This document shows, piece by piece, positions 34,449-43,558 of a stretch of DNA of 64,000 bases (position 1 is its first letter; every line of letters starts with the position of its first letter). Source of the DNA: Agarilytica sp045430305 (GTDB lineage Bacteria > Pseudomonadota > Gammaproteobacteria > Pseudomonadales > Cellvibrionaceae); NCBI GenBank assembly GCA_045430305.1, contig JAILXW010000003.1:558001-622000 (forward strand). Direction: 5' to 3'. The notes below the pieces were generated by a model. The model was not told the origin of the DNA. It worked only from the letters and a program-made list of their open reading frames with translations, and ran no database searches. The position numbers and the translations under genes were made by a program.

Positions 34449-35057
34449 TTAAATTTGCTCGGCAACGGACTTTTCCCAAATCAGCAAACGATTGTTAGCT
34501 GGCATTGCGTGATCTTCTAATAACACCAGGCCTACGCTCAGTGCTAAGCAATTAATGGCTTCAAAATCACGAATCCCTTGATTGGGGTTTTGTAGTTTGA
34601 GTTGGGTGTCGAATTTGAAGTTGCCTTCGCTGGTAAATTTGCCGTTGTAGTTAAAGGGGCCGTAAAGAGCGAAGGTGCCATAGTTCCAGAGTGTTTTGCC
34701 GACCATTAAAAACATTCGCTCTACTTGTTTCCAGGGCATGATGTGGGCCGTATTCGCACTAAACACCGCGTCGAAATCATTTGGCCAAAGCGTGTCGTCT
34801 ACATCTAAGGGGATAGGGCCGGGCAAATTTATTGCTGGGTTGGCAGCCATCCAGGCTTCAATCCCGTGAAGATTGAGTGCTCGGTCGCTTGTTTGCCAGG
34901 TAAGGTGGGGCAAGCCCGGAGCAAAGTGCACTGCGTGCTGGCCTGTGCCTGAGCCAATTTCTAACACGCGAGATACGTTCGCAAAGGCGTGCTGTAAAAC
35001 TGTAAGAATGGGGTCTTTATTATTATCGCAGGCCTGGCAAAAAGGTTTATCAATCAT
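34449..35057 (-). CDS. DUF938 methyltransferase-like protein
   Basis: A 202-residue protein with a Rossmann methyltransferase core: the SAM-binding VLEIGSGTGQHAVHFA near residue 35-50, DDTLWPNDFDAVFSANTAHIM and a late FALYGPFNYNGKF. The N-terminus DKPFCQACDNNKDPIL is typical of the family. The start at 35057 matches this; a longer frame reaches into the next gene. Substrate unknown. Confidence 0.88.
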   Translation of the reverse strand: MIDKPFCQACDNNKDPILTVLQHAFANVSRVLEIGSGTGQHAVHFAPGLPHLTWQTSDRALNLHGIEAWMAANPAINLPGPIPLDVDDTLWPNDFDAVFSANTAHIMPWKQVERMFLMVGKTLWNYGTFALYGPFNYNGKFTSEGNFKFDTQLKLQNPNQGIRDFEAINCLALSVGLVLLEDHAMPANNRLLIWEKSVAEQI

Positions 35058-35082
35058 AAATTGGGTCAAGTTGGCCTGCAGC

Positions 35083-35949
35083 TTAGCGGCTGCGGGCGAC
35101 GGCTTTAGAAAGTTGCTCGAATTTTTCCGGCTCGTTGTCAGCATATCGTAAATTGATTTTTAAGCCTCCCGAATCGGGCCTGGGGTCGGCCGCCTGTAAG
35201 GCGTGCACATACACATTTAGCTGTGCGATGGGTTTGCCCGCGGCGTCTTCGATGTCGGCGCTAGCTTGCTCAAAAATCTGCGGCATGGATTCAACCGGGG
35301 GGCGTTCGAGCACTCCGCTTAAGCCTGTGAGTGATAGGTCTTTAATGTCGCATTTCAGCGTGCCATTAGAAAAGTGCACATGCGCCGTGCCGGTAAAGTT
35401 GGATGCTTTGGCCGCGGGGGCCTTTTTCGCGGCCGCGGGTTTGCCAAAGCCAGCATCTTTGATTTCTCTTGGCTTCATTACCTTCGGTTTTTTCGCCGCT
35501 ACACTGCTGCCAGTAAGCGCGCTAAGGGAATTTTCCGCTTGGTTGGTTGCTTGCACACCCTTTGGCTTCATACCTATACGTGCTAGCTGCTTCACTACTT
35601 TTTTCTGCACTTCATCAGGGGAGAATGGTTTCGCCATAAAATCATTGGCGCCGGCGGTAATTGCGCCCATTACGAGGTTTTTATCACCTTCATCAGATGT
35701 AATGATGATGGGCGTTTTGGCGTACTTCTCTTCTTTTCGCATCCATTCAACGAGTTCACGACCATTCATCTCTTGCATGTCCCAATCGGTGATGACGATG
35801 TCGATCTTGTTCGTCCTAAGTACCGGTAGCGCGCGTTGGCCGTTGATGGCGTCGTGAATGTCTACTTCTTTCAAAAAACGCCGTACGGCGCGTTTGAGCG
35901 CATCTCGTACAAAGGCTGTTTCATCGACGATGAGGATTCTGATTTTCAT
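35083..35949 (-). CDS. CheY-like receiver fused to a PilZ-like domain
   Basis: A 288-residue protein with a receiver at about 1-125 (acceptor Asp55 in IVITDWDMQ, Lys in AKPFSPDE), an Ala/Lys-rich linker at about 130-185, and a C-terminal PilZ-like fold (DIKDLSLTGLSG). PilZ domains bind cyclic di-GMP through an RxxxR followed by D/NxSxxG. The second motif is present, but I cannot find the arginine motif in front of it, so binding may be lost. It probably passes a phosphorylation signal to a surface-related process. Confidence 0.82.
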   Translation of the reverse strand: MKIRILIVDETAFVRDALKRAVRRFLKEVDIHDAINGQRALPVLRTNKIDIVITDWDMQEMNGRELVEWMRKEEKYAKTPIIITSDEGDKNLVMGAITAGANDFMAKPFSPDEVQKKVVKQLARIGMKPKGVQATNQAENSLSALTGSSVAAKKPKVMKPREIKDAGFGKPAAAKKAPAAKASNFTGTAHVHFSNGTLKCDIKDLSLTGLSGVLERPPVESMPQIFEQASADIEDAAGKPIAQLNVYVHALQAADPRPDSGGLKINLRYADNEPEKFEQLSKAVARSR

Positions 35950-35993
35950 GACTTGCCTTGGAGTTTATCTCTTGCCCCGTGGCACACGTGTGA

Positions 35994-36767
35994 TCAGTCT
36001 TGCTTACGCGTGAACACCCATTCTCGCTCGGAGGATAGCCCTTCGTTGAAGGCATATCCTTCCCAATCGAAGGCTTTAATATGCTGAGGCTGGCTAATTT
36101 GGTTCTTAATAATATAGGCGCTAAGTAGCCCTCTTGCCTTCTTAGCAAAGAAACTAATGATCTTATATTGGCCGTTTTTCCACTCTTTAAACACTGGGGT
36201 GATGATTTCAGCCTTAAGTGTATCGGTATCCACGGCCTTAAAGTACTCCTGAGAGGCGAGGTTGATCAGGCAGGTCTGGTCGAGTTTCTTGAGTTGTTTG
36301 TTCAGTTCTTTGCTGATGCTGTCGCCCCAGTACTCATAGAGGTTTTTGCCGCGGGTGTTTTCAAGTTTTGTGCCCATTTCTAGCCGGTATGGTGCCATCC
36401 AGTCGAGTGGTTTCAGCACGCCATAGAGGCCAGACAGAATGCGTAAGTGCTGCTGAGCATACTCAAGGTCAGCCTCGTTAAAGTCGTAGGCCTGCAAACC
36501 CAGATACACATCGCCTTTAAACGCAAAAATGGCTTGGCGGGCACTGGAGGCGCTGAAGGGTAGTTCCCAGCTCTGATAGCGGTCGTAATTCAACACGCCG
36601 AGCTTGTCGCTAATGCCCATCAGTGAAGACAGCTTATGCGGGGCGTAACCTTTCATTTGCTCTGCGAGCACGGCGGCGTCGTTTAGCAGAGGGGCTTTGG
36701 TGTGTTTTTTAGTTGGTGTTGGGCTCTCGTAATCGAGATTTTTTGCAGGTGACAGGACAATTAGCAT
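35994..36767 (-). CDS. yaaA: Peroxide stress protein YaaA
   Basis: A 257-residue DUF328/YaaA protein. The family start (MLIVLSPAKNLDYESP) and the middle motif (FKGDVYLGLQAYDF, HLRILSGLYGVLKPLD) are clear. In E. coli YaaA limits free iron damage after peroxide stress. The final part has IISFFAKKARGLLSAYI. Nothing odd; it is one of five minus-strand genes in a row, each with its own gap. Confidence 0.93.
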   Translation of the reverse strand: MLIVLSPAKNLDYESPTPTKKHTKAPLLNDAAVLAEQMKGYAPHKLSSLMGISDKLGVLNYDRYQSWELPFSASSARQAIFAFKGDVYLGLQAYDFNEADLEYAQQHLRILSGLYGVLKPLDWMAPYRLEMGTKLENTRGKNLYEYWGDSISKELNKQLKKLDQTCLINLASQEYFKAVDTDTLKAEIITPVFKEWKNGQYKIISFFAKKARGLLSAYIIKNQISQPQHIKAFDWEGYAFNEGLSSEREWVFTRKQD

Positions 36768-36811
36768 GGCGCGACGAGGAATCTCTTGGAAATAGAGAGA
36801 ATATACCGTGT

Positions 36812-37249
36812 TTATTCCTGCGTCGAAACGGGGGCGGGCTGATTGTATTTGTATTTTATGTAGGTAATACCGGGTGTAAGTACGAGCCGCCAGGCGAGTT
36901 CTACTTCTTCATTAAACTGGGGGTCGAACTCTGCGACGGTGGCCATTAGGTTGTCGAGCCAGCCATCGTACATGCTTGGGTCGATATTGTGATGATGCTT
37001 GTCGTGAGCGCGGGCAATCTTATCGATGTATTCGTCGGTTTGATTAGACGCGTAAAAAGCCAATAAATGGAAAAAAGATTTTTTTAGCATGACGCGCTGT
37101 TTTTCCATATCTGTACTGCCGAATTTCTCAGCAACACGCTTAGAGGAACCTATGAAGCGTTCATAAAATGCATTAAAAAAGGTCTCGCGGTCTTCCTTTT
37201 GTTCCAGTACACGCTCATAACTCGAATCATAAATTTCTTCATAGTTCAT
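36812..37249 (-). CDS. Single-domain globin
   Basis: A 145-residue protein that fits a bacterial globin fold: an A-helix from about residue 7, the CE region FGSTDMEKQRVML, and a probable proximal (F8) His in ARAHDKHHHNID near residue 93. The later helix ends in WRLVLTPGITYIKYKY. Several His sit side by side, so the exact heme ligand cannot be named. The ATG at 37249 behind GGAG is favoured over one 51 bases upstream. Oxygen or nitric oxide binding is plausible; no reductase domain is attached. Confidence 0.78.
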   Translation of the reverse strand: MNYEEIYDSSYERVLEQKEDRETFFNAFYERFIGSSKRVAEKFGSTDMEKQRVMLKKSFFHLLAFYASNQTDEYIDKIARAHDKHHHNIDPSMYDGWLDNLMATVAEFDPQFNEEVELAWRLVLTPGITYIKYKYNQPAPVSTQE

Positions 37250-37513
37250 GGGGTCGGCTCCGCAGTGCATCTGGTTATTATCTTGGCTGGCGAGTTTCAA
37301 TGGTAAGCCAAGTCGTTTAGTTATATTAGGGGGGCGGGGGTGAGCTGACGAGGCATTATTGCGATTCCTTGAAGGTATATCAAAGTATCTGCAGATTGCC
37401 GTGACACACCCTGCCGTTTCGTTATGAGAGCCATGCCTTCTGATGCCCTACAGGCATGTATCTTATTTCAAGTATTCATTTTAAGCGTCAATAGCGTTAG
37501 ACTGCGCGCATTC

Positions 37514-37642
37514 CTGAGGGGTGGCCCTGTAGGAGATTAAAATTTCGTGTTCAGAGAATTTTAATCTCCTTATGTGCCTGAGATGAGCTTGCTCGAACCC
37601 TTTGAACCTGATCCGGCTAATACTGGCGTAGGGATAGGAAGC
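37514..37642 (+). promoter_or_regulatory. TPP riboswitch (THI element)
   Basis: The leader of the TonB receptor gene has the conserved core: a GAGGGGTGGCCC start, CTGAGATGAG near 37578, then ACCCTTTGAACCTGATC and TAATACTGGCGTAGGGA at about 37595-37635. These are the pyrimidine- and pyrophosphate-sensing arms. An insertion forms a perfect 14-pair hairpin (AGGAGATTAAAATT with AATTTTAATCTCCT), which fits the variable P3a arm. When TPP is plentiful it should shut off the genes downstream. The 100 bases before the start codon are the likely expression platform; I cannot fold them by hand. Confidence 0.95.
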
Positions 37643-37744
37643 GTTTAGCGCACTCTTTATGGCGGCCCATTTGCAATGAGCTGCGTGTTGCCTTTTCATT
37701 ATTCCTTTCTCTACCCGCCGGGTCTCAATGCACTTGGAGACATC

Positions 37745-39928
37745 ATGCGGCCCTTGTTTTTTATTCTTTCTTTTATTCTTATTTCGATATTTTCTAGCCC
37801 TCAGCTTGTCATGGCCGGTGAGTTGGAAGAGGTATATGTCACTGCCGAACTATTTGAGAAACGGCTGATGGATTCTTCGACCAGTGTCATGGTGCTAAAT
37901 GAAGAGGTGCTGAGGTCGCGCCAGGCGCAACAGCTTGAAGATGTCATCAACATGATTCCGAATTTCAATTACTCAAGTGGCGCGTCGCGAGGAAAATACT
38001 TTCAAGTTCGCGGTACTGGCGAGCGAAGTGAATTCTTAGAGCCTCTTAGCCCGTCGGTTGGTGTAGTGATTGATGGCATTGATTTTACTGGTGTTGCAGG
38101 TGCCGCAAGCATGCTTGACGTTAAACAGCTGGAAGTGTTGCGAGGGCCACAGGGTACGCTGAATGGCGCAAATGCACTTGCAGGGCTTGTAACAATGGTA
38201 AGCAAGGCGCCGGAAGATGACAGCGGTGAAGCGAAAATTAATTTAGGTAATTACGGCAAGCGAGAATTCACTCAAAGTATTAGTGGGAAAGCCACAGAAT
38301 CGCTCGGCTTGCGTGTTGCGGCTAGTAGCGTGCAGTCAGATGGGTTTATTAAAAACACCCATCTAGACCGTGACGACACCAATAATATTGATGAAAAAAC
38401 ATTAAAGGCAAGAGCGAGCTGGAAAGCTAACGAAAACCTAAACGTAAATTTCACCGGCATAATATTTGATGCAGACAACGGCTACGATGCATTTACACTA
38501 GATAATTCTCGCAACACGCTGTCGGATGAGCCCGGTGAAGATAGTAATTTAACAAACGCCGTTTCTTTAGTTTTTGATTACAAATTAGAAAATATGCTTT
38601 GGCAAAGTACTATGAGCAGCCTAAATTCAGAGTCTGTTTATTCATATGATGTTGATTGGACCTATCGCACGATTTGTGAAATTGATGACCCTTGTGCGTT
38701 TTGGCAATATTCCCATTTTGACGAATACAATCGCGAAAAAGATAATCTTGTTATCGACTCTAGGGTTATTCAGCAAAGCCTTGACCATTATTCATATGTT
38801 TTTGGTGTTTACTACCGCGATGAAACATCAAAGCTTGATCGTATATATACAGATAATGACCCAAATTATTCAACCTTCTATGGGCCGATTACAGAGCAGG
38901 TAAGCTCGCGTTACAGCAGTGAATACGATACGCAAAATGTTGCCTTGTATTCACAATGGGAGATCCCTCTCGGTACGGATAACTTAGTGCTTAATGCGGG
39001 GTTACGTGCAGAAACACGAGACTTCGATTACGAAACTAGTGCAAATGAATCTCGCTCAGCAAGCGAGAATTTTTGGGGTGGAAAATTAGCACTAGAATTT
39101 CACGGCTATGAAAACCAGCTTGCCTATGCTTTGCTGTCCCGAGGCTATAAAGCAGGGGGTGCCAATGTGCCCAGCGTGTCTGTAGGCCCGGCAACGGATT
39201 TGATTCCTGAGCTTTTTGATCCCGAGTATTTATGGAACTTCGAGCTAGGGCATAAGGCTCAGTGGTGGAATAACAAGTTGACTACAAATCTAGTTTTGTT
39301 TTATCAGGAGCGTGACAATATTCAAATTAGGCAGTCATTGGTAACAAGCCAGAGTGATGGCGAATTAAATGGTGTTTGCCCATGTGATTTTACCGATTAT
39401 ACAGATAATGTAGATTCAGCTGCGAATTACGGTCTTGAATTAGAGGTGCGTGCACAGGTTAACGACAGTGTTAGCGCGTGGTTGTTCGCTTCTGGATTAA
39501 GTGCTGATTATCAAGATTTCGAAAGCAATAGCCACACGCTGGCAGACCCGGTTACTGGCACGGCTTATGACTTGAGTGGCCGTGATCAAGCTCATGCGCC
39601 AAATTATCAGGCCTCACTTGGTGTCGATGTTGCGATTGTTCCAGGGTTAGATTTTCAAATAAGTGGTGATGCAAAATCTAATTTTTACTTGTCTTCCCGT
39701 CATAATGAAACGACGGAATCCTACATCTTATTAAATAGCCATCTTACATACACATTAAAACAGCTTGAATTTACTTTATGGGGTAAAAACTTAACGGATG
39801 AAGATGTAGTCGTACGTGGTTTCGGTAGTTTTGGGAATGATCCAAGAGATTTCTACGTTGGTCGTGGTCCGTATTACCAATATGGTAACCCTCGTCAACT
39901 AGGTGTTAGTGCAGGTATAAACTTTTAA
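37745..39928 (+). CDS. TonB-dependent outer-membrane receptor (thiamine type by context)
   Basis: A 727-residue receptor with a signal peptide (MRPLFFILSF to LVMAG), a TonB box-like EVYVTAE, a plug domain (LEDVINMIPNFNYSS, RGTGERS, LEVLRGPQGTLNGANALAG) and a long beta-barrel ending in aromatic INF. It sits behind a TPP riboswitch and ahead of YkoF-like, PnuT-like and kinase genes, so it most likely imports thiamine or a precursor. Known vitamin receptors of this kind exist in several gammaproteobacteria. The ATG at 37745 with GGAG is chosen over 37676. Confidence 0.92.
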   Translation: MRPLFFILSFILISIFSSPQLVMAGELEEVYVTAELFEKRLMDSSTSVMVLNEEVLRSRQAQQLEDVINMIPNFNYSSGASRGKYFQVRGTGERSEFLEPLSPSVGVVIDGIDFTGVAGAASMLDVKQLEVLRGPQGTLNGANALAGLVTMVSKAPEDDSGEAKINLGNYGKREFTQSISGKATESLGLRVAASSVQSDGFIKNTHLDRDDTNNIDEKTLKARASWKANENLNVNFTGIIFDADNGYDAFTLDNSRNTLSDEPGEDSNLTNAVSLVFDYKLENMLWQSTMSSLNSESVYSYDVDWTYRTICEIDDPCAFWQYSHFDEYNREKDNLVIDSRVIQQSLDHYSYVFGVYYRDETSKLDRIYTDNDPNYSTFYGPITEQVSSRYSSEYDTQNVALYSQWEIPLGTDNLVLNAGLRAETRDFDYETSANESRSASENFWGGKLALEFHGYENQLAYALLSRGYKAGGANVPSVSVGPATDLIPELFDPEYLWNFELGHKAQWWNNKLTTNLVLFYQERDNIQIRQSLVTSQSDGELNGVCPCDFTDYTDNVDSAANYGLELEVRAQVNDSVSAWLFASGLSADYQDFESNSHTLADPVTGTAYDLSGRDQAHAPNYQASLGVDVAIVPGLDFQISGDAKSNFYLSSRHNETTESYILLNSHLTYTLKQLEFTLWGKNLTDEDVVVRGFGSFGNDPRDFYVGRGPYYQYGNPRQLGVSAGINF

Positions 39929-39941
39929 TCGAGGTCGTGAT

Positions 39942-40193
39942 ATGAACATTAGTATCGAATTAACTCTTTATCCGTTTAAGGAGGACCCCATTCCTCCTAT
40001 TACTGCCTGTATCGAAAAGCTGAATAGCTTTGAGGGTTTACAGGTGGAAACATTCCCAACAGCGACGATTATATTTGGTGACTATGATGTAGCGATGGAC
40101 GCCCTAAAAACCACAATAGCATGGAGCTATAGCACTTTCGGGCGCTGCGTGTTTGTTGCAAAATTTTTGCCTAACTATAAAGCGTTAGGCTGA
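39942..40193 (+). CDS. YkoF-like thiamine/HMP-binding protein, single domain
   Basis: An 83-residue protein that matches one repeat of the YkoF family. The start MNISIELTLYPF, the ending FVAKFLPNYK and the central ATIIFGDYDVAM are the visible marks. YkoF of Bacillus has two such domains and binds thiamine and hydroxymethylpyrimidine. It overlaps nothing and ends two bases before the transporter gene. It may hold thiamine in the cytoplasm, but a single domain could also dimerise. Confidence 0.75.
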   Translation: MNISIELTLYPFKEDPIPPITACIEKLNSFEGLQVETFPTATIIFGDYDVAMDALKTTIAWSYSTFGRCVFVAKFLPNYKALG

Positions 40194-40194
40194 A

Positions 40195-40833
40195 ATGGAA
40201 ATGGATCTTGTTGTTGGTATCGTACAAGCATATGCAGAAAAAACGTCATGGGAATTAGTGGCGGTGTTTCTTGCCCTTGCCTACTTACTGTTGGCCATGA
40301 AAGAAAGCATATGGTGTTGGCCCGCTGCACTTGTTAGTACGGCAATATACACGTGCCTTTTTTGGCACGTGTCGCTGGTGATGGATTCGGTTCTGAATGT
40401 CTATTACATGTTGATGGCTGTATACGGGTTTTATGTTTGGTTTTATCCGCAAAAAAATAAAAATGCCCACATTCATCGTTGGCCGTGGACATTGCATATT
40501 GCCGTTATAGTGAGTGTGGTCGCGGTGAGTTTAGTGTCCGGCTATATTTTGCAGCGTAATACAGAAGCGGCATGGCCCTATCTCGATTCTTTCACCACTT
40601 GGGCAAGCGTTGTAACAACTTTTATGGTTGCGCGAAAAGTGTTGGAGAACTGGCTTTATTGGATCGTGATCGATAGTGTCGCATTGCTACTATATATTGA
40701 GCGTGGTCTATACCCAACGGCAGCTTTGTTTGTGCTCTATATTATTTTGTGTGTGTTTGGTTGGTTAAAATGGAAAAAGAAGTGTGAAACATTAACGGGT
40801 GATGAGGTTTCGAAAATTGCTTCCCCAGCTTGA
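40195..40833 (+). CDS. pnuT: PnuC-family transporter, probably thiamine (PnuT)
   Basis: A 212-residue membrane protein of the PnuC family with about seven hydrophobic segments. Family marks are the ESIWCWPAALVSTAIY stretch, VLNVYYMLMAVYGFYVW, and NWLYWIVIDSVALLLYI near the end. PnuC members carry vitamins by facilitated diffusion and trap them by phosphorylation. PnuT is the name for members under TPP riboswitch control. Its gene overlaps a kinase gene, in agreement with such trapping. Specificity is inferred from context. Confidence 0.88.
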   Translation: MEMDLVVGIVQAYAEKTSWELVAVFLALAYLLLAMKESIWCWPAALVSTAIYTCLFWHVSLVMDSVLNVYYMLMAVYGFYVWFYPQKNKNAHIHRWPWTLHIAVIVSVVAVSLVSGYILQRNTEAAWPYLDSFTTWASVVTTFMVARKVLENWLYWIVIDSVALLLYIERGLYPTAALFVLYIILCVFGWLKWKKKCETLTGDEVSKIASPA

Positions 40834-41614
40834 GCAAGCAATAGACACTTGGGAGCAATGGAAGCAGCCCATTTGTACGGCACCGCAAGTGAAAGAGCGC
40901 TTAATGGGTGGGCTTACCAATGTATCATTTCATGTAGAGGCGGGTGGTCACGCGTATGTGATTCGTGTTCACAACCCAAAATCGCGATTATTAGGTATTC
41001 ATCGCGATCGTGAAGCCAAAATACTTTGGGCCCTTTCTGGCTCGGGAATAGCGCCCGAGCCTGTGTATTTTGATGAGGCAGAAAAGTTTTCTGTTCTTAA
41101 GTACGTTCCGGGTCGGGCCTGGACCGAAGAAGACCTAAATAGGGAAGGAAACCGAGCGCGTTTACGCGAGCTGATTGATACTTATCAATCGGTTCCTGTA
41201 CCTATAGTCGCAATAGACTACATCGCCTATCTCGATCAATATTGGAGTGCGTTTACTAAGGTTTCGCCTCGCGCGGCAGAAACAAACTTTCAGCGTTGGA
41301 ATGTATTTCGAAACAAGCTGCGAAGTTACCAGGTTCAGAATACACGGCGTCATTTGGTGCATCACGATTTGGTACCCCAAAATATAATCGAAGATGACAA
41401 TGGGCTTCGACTCATTGATTGGGAGTACGCCTCACTTGGTTACGCCGAGCTGGACTATTTATACCTTGGCCTCAATCTAAATAATATGCAGAAAACGGCA
41501 GATCAAGCGCGCGATTCCTCTGTGCTTATAGAGCTTTATCGGTGGCTAAGTGAGCTATGGCGGGCCATACAAAGCCAGCAGATTGCAGGCCACGCGGATT
41601 TGAACAATGACTAA
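40802..41614 (+). CDS. Choline/thiamine kinase-like phosphotransferase
   Basis: A 270-residue kinase of the aminoglycoside/choline kinase superfamily. It shows the ATP-binding GGLTNVSFHV, catalytic HHDLVPQN near residue 187 (with the Asp), and metal-binding LIDWEYA. It overlaps the transporter gene by 32 bases. In this operon a thiamine kinase would keep imported thiamine inside and start its conversion to TPP. A GTG three bases earlier could be the start. Specificity is an inference from the operon. Confidence 0.85.
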   Translation: MRFRKLLPQLEQAIDTWEQWKQPICTAPQVKERLMGGLTNVSFHVEAGGHAYVIRVHNPKSRLLGIHRDREAKILWALSGSGIAPEPVYFDEAEKFSVLKYVPGRAWTEEDLNREGNRARLRELIDTYQSVPVPIVAIDYIAYLDQYWSAFTKVSPRAAETNFQRWNVFRNKLRSYQVQNTRRHLVHHDLVPQNIIEDDNGLRLIDWEYASLGYAELDYLYLGLNLNNMQKTADQARDSSVLIELYRWLSELWRAIQSQQIAGHADLNND

Positions 41615-41696
41615 TCAAGGTTTGAATTGATACTCACAGCGAGTACACTGATCCGGCAGCTACAAGAATAAAAAACAAGCCAGAAGGGGCCGCCGC

Positions 41697-42968
41697 ATGA
41701 GTGATCACAACAGCATGACCAAGGGTCTTACCAAAAAGATCCTTATTGCCATGGCGCTTGGCGCAGTCGTTGGCCTAACATTTTTCTACCTGCCTAAAGA
41801 TGGTGTAATCGGTCAGATTGAACACTTCTTCTTGGGCGGTTTATTCGACCTTGGCGGCAGCGTTTTCATTGCCAGTTTAAAAATGCTTGTCGTGCCGCTG
41901 GTGTTTGTTTCGCTTGTATGCGGCGTATGCGCTATTGGTGGCGACGCTCGGATCGGTCTTATTTCTCTTAAAACGCTTCTTTTCTACTTGCTCACGACGG
42001 CTATCGCCATTTCTATTGCCTTGTTAATTGCTGGGATTATAGATCCGGGCAAAGGCGATTTTGCAGCGCTAGCGCCTAAAGAATTTACACCAAAAGAAAG
42101 CCCAGGTATCTGGCAAGTACTTAAAAGCCTGGTGCCTACCAATGTGATTAATGCGATGGCCCAAGGTGAAATGCTGCAAACGATTGTCTTTGCAGTGTTG
42201 TTTGGTATTGGGCTCTCACGGGTAAAAAATGATGCGCCGCGAGTGATGGAGTTTTTTCTTCAGGCAGACAAGGTCGTTATGCAAATGGTGCTGATTCTCA
42301 TGAAGCTAGCGCCTATCGGGGTGTTTTGCCTTATCGCCACCATGTTTGCCAAAAGTGGGTTGGGCAATATTCTGCAGTTAGGGAAATATTTCTTCAATGT
42401 CTTATTGGTTTTGTTTATTCACATGTTTGTAAGCTACGGCTTATTACTTTGGATCTTTACCGGACTGAACCCGTTGACCTTTTATAAAAAAATGGAGCGG
42501 CTGTGGGTATTTGGTTTTAGTACTTCTTCGAGCAATGCGTCTATTCCGATTACCCTTGAAACAGTGGAAGAAAAGCTTGGTGTAAAAAATGAAATCGCTT
42601 CTTTTACGGTGCCTTTAGGTGCAACTATTAACATGGATGGTACGGCCATCATGCAAGGGGTTGCCACGGTATTTATCGCACAGTTTTACGGGATTGATAT
42701 TGGGGTCACGGGGTACCTAACCGTTATCTTGACCGCGACGATGGCTTCAATAGGTACTGCTGGAGTGCCCGGTGTGGGCTTGGTTATGTTAACCATGGTG
42801 CTAGCGCAGGTTGGCCTGCCTCCAGAGGGTATTGCATTGATTATAGGTGTAGACCGAATACTCGATATGGCGAGAACAGCAGTAAATATTACTGGTGATT
42901 CGGTCGCATCGGTTATTATTGCAAAAAGCGAAAATATGCTAGACAAAGATGTCTACAATAAGTCGTAG
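41697..42968 (+). CDS. Dicarboxylate/amino acid:cation symporter (DAACS family)
   Basis: A 423-residue secondary transporter of the glutamate/C4-dicarboxylate group. It carries the serine-rich re-entrant loop (STSSSNASIPITLE, near residue 278), the INMDGTAIMQG motif (near 310) and a late GVDRILDMARTAVN. About eight membrane segments and two hairpins are seen. The ATG follows AGAAGGGG. Substrate could be glutamate, aspartate or a dicarboxylate; the sequence does not decide. Independent of the thiamine operon by an 80-base gap. Confidence 0.92.
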   Translation: MSDHNSMTKGLTKKILIAMALGAVVGLTFFYLPKDGVIGQIEHFFLGGLFDLGGSVFIASLKMLVVPLVFVSLVCGVCAIGGDARIGLISLKTLLFYLLTTAIAISIALLIAGIIDPGKGDFAALAPKEFTPKESPGIWQVLKSLVPTNVINAMAQGEMLQTIVFAVLFGIGLSRVKNDAPRVMEFFLQADKVVMQMVLILMKLAPIGVFCLIATMFAKSGLGNILQLGKYFFNVLLVLFIHMFVSYGLLLWIFTGLNPLTFYKKMERLWVFGFSTSSSNASIPITLETVEEKLGVKNEIASFTVPLGATINMDGTAIMQGVATVFIAQFYGIDIGVTGYLTVILTATMASIGTAGVPGVGLVMLTMVLAQVGLPPEGIALIIGVDRILDMARTAVNITGDSVASVIIAKSENMLDKDVYNKS

Positions 42969-42989
42969 AATATGTAGTGGTGTTAGTTC

Positions 42990-43556
42990 ATGCCAATGGT
43001 TGATGTAGCAGATTTTATTCGAGCAAATGGAAGTATTAATTACTCCAAGTTGCACGCGCATGCGCAAAAAATATCTAGTGGTGAATTTTCGCATTTGTTT
43101 AGGCGACCCCTGCTTGTCGGCACTGCAATTTATCAAGGGCAGTTAGAAGAAAAGAAAAGTGTGAATCAAACCATGCTTTTTAATATCAAAAACATCGAAG
43201 AGTTGAGCGAGGCATCTGAAGAGTCAAAAGCCTTACAGTCTGCGATATTTCCTATTCATAAACGTTTACGCGGCGATTCAAAGCCCAATATTGTTAGTGT
43301 TGGGCGCTCGAATGAAAATGATTTGGTTCTGAATGATTACCCTGTGTCACGGGTGCATGCGCAAATTCGTATCAAGCTAGATCATTTCTTTTTAATGGAT
43401 CTTAATGCAACGAACGGAACAACAATAAACGAAAAGCAACTACCTCCGCATGCGGAGGTCGAAATTGCCGCCGGCGATACCGTCGGCTTTGGTCGCTATC
43501 GTTTTCATTTGTTAAGCCCTTCTGCGTTGCATAAGAGACTCACAGCGAACCAATAA
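42990..43556 (+). CDS. FHA-domain protein
   Basis: A 188-residue protein with a C-terminal forkhead-associated domain (from about 95; VGRSNENDLVLNDYPVSRVHAQI, then ATNGTTINE), which binds phosphothreonine peptides. The first 90 residues (ending EESKALQSAIF) have no family I recognise. It ends two bases before an adjacent methyltransferase gene, so the two are probably one operon. No kinase gene is beside it. It may read the phosphorylation state of a partner. Confidence 0.85.
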   Translation: MPMVDVADFIRANGSINYSKLHAHAQKISSGEFSHLFRRPLLVGTAIYQGQLEEKKSVNQTMLFNIKNIEELSEASEESKALQSAIFPIHKRLRGDSKPNIVSVGRSNENDLVLNDYPVSRVHAQIRIKLDHFFLMDLNATNGTTINEKQLPPHAEVEIAAGDTVGFGRYRFHLLSPSALHKRLTANQ

Positions 43557-43558
43557 TT

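Noticed and set aside
35135..35857. 240-residue plus-strand frame over the receiver-PilZ gene
   Set aside because: Lies wholly opposite a gene with clear receiver motifs; Ser/Ala-rich shadow with no ribosome site.
40345..40372. GTGCC/GGCAC hairpin with six T
   Set aside because: It lies inside the transporter coding frame, where such a match can arise by codon use.
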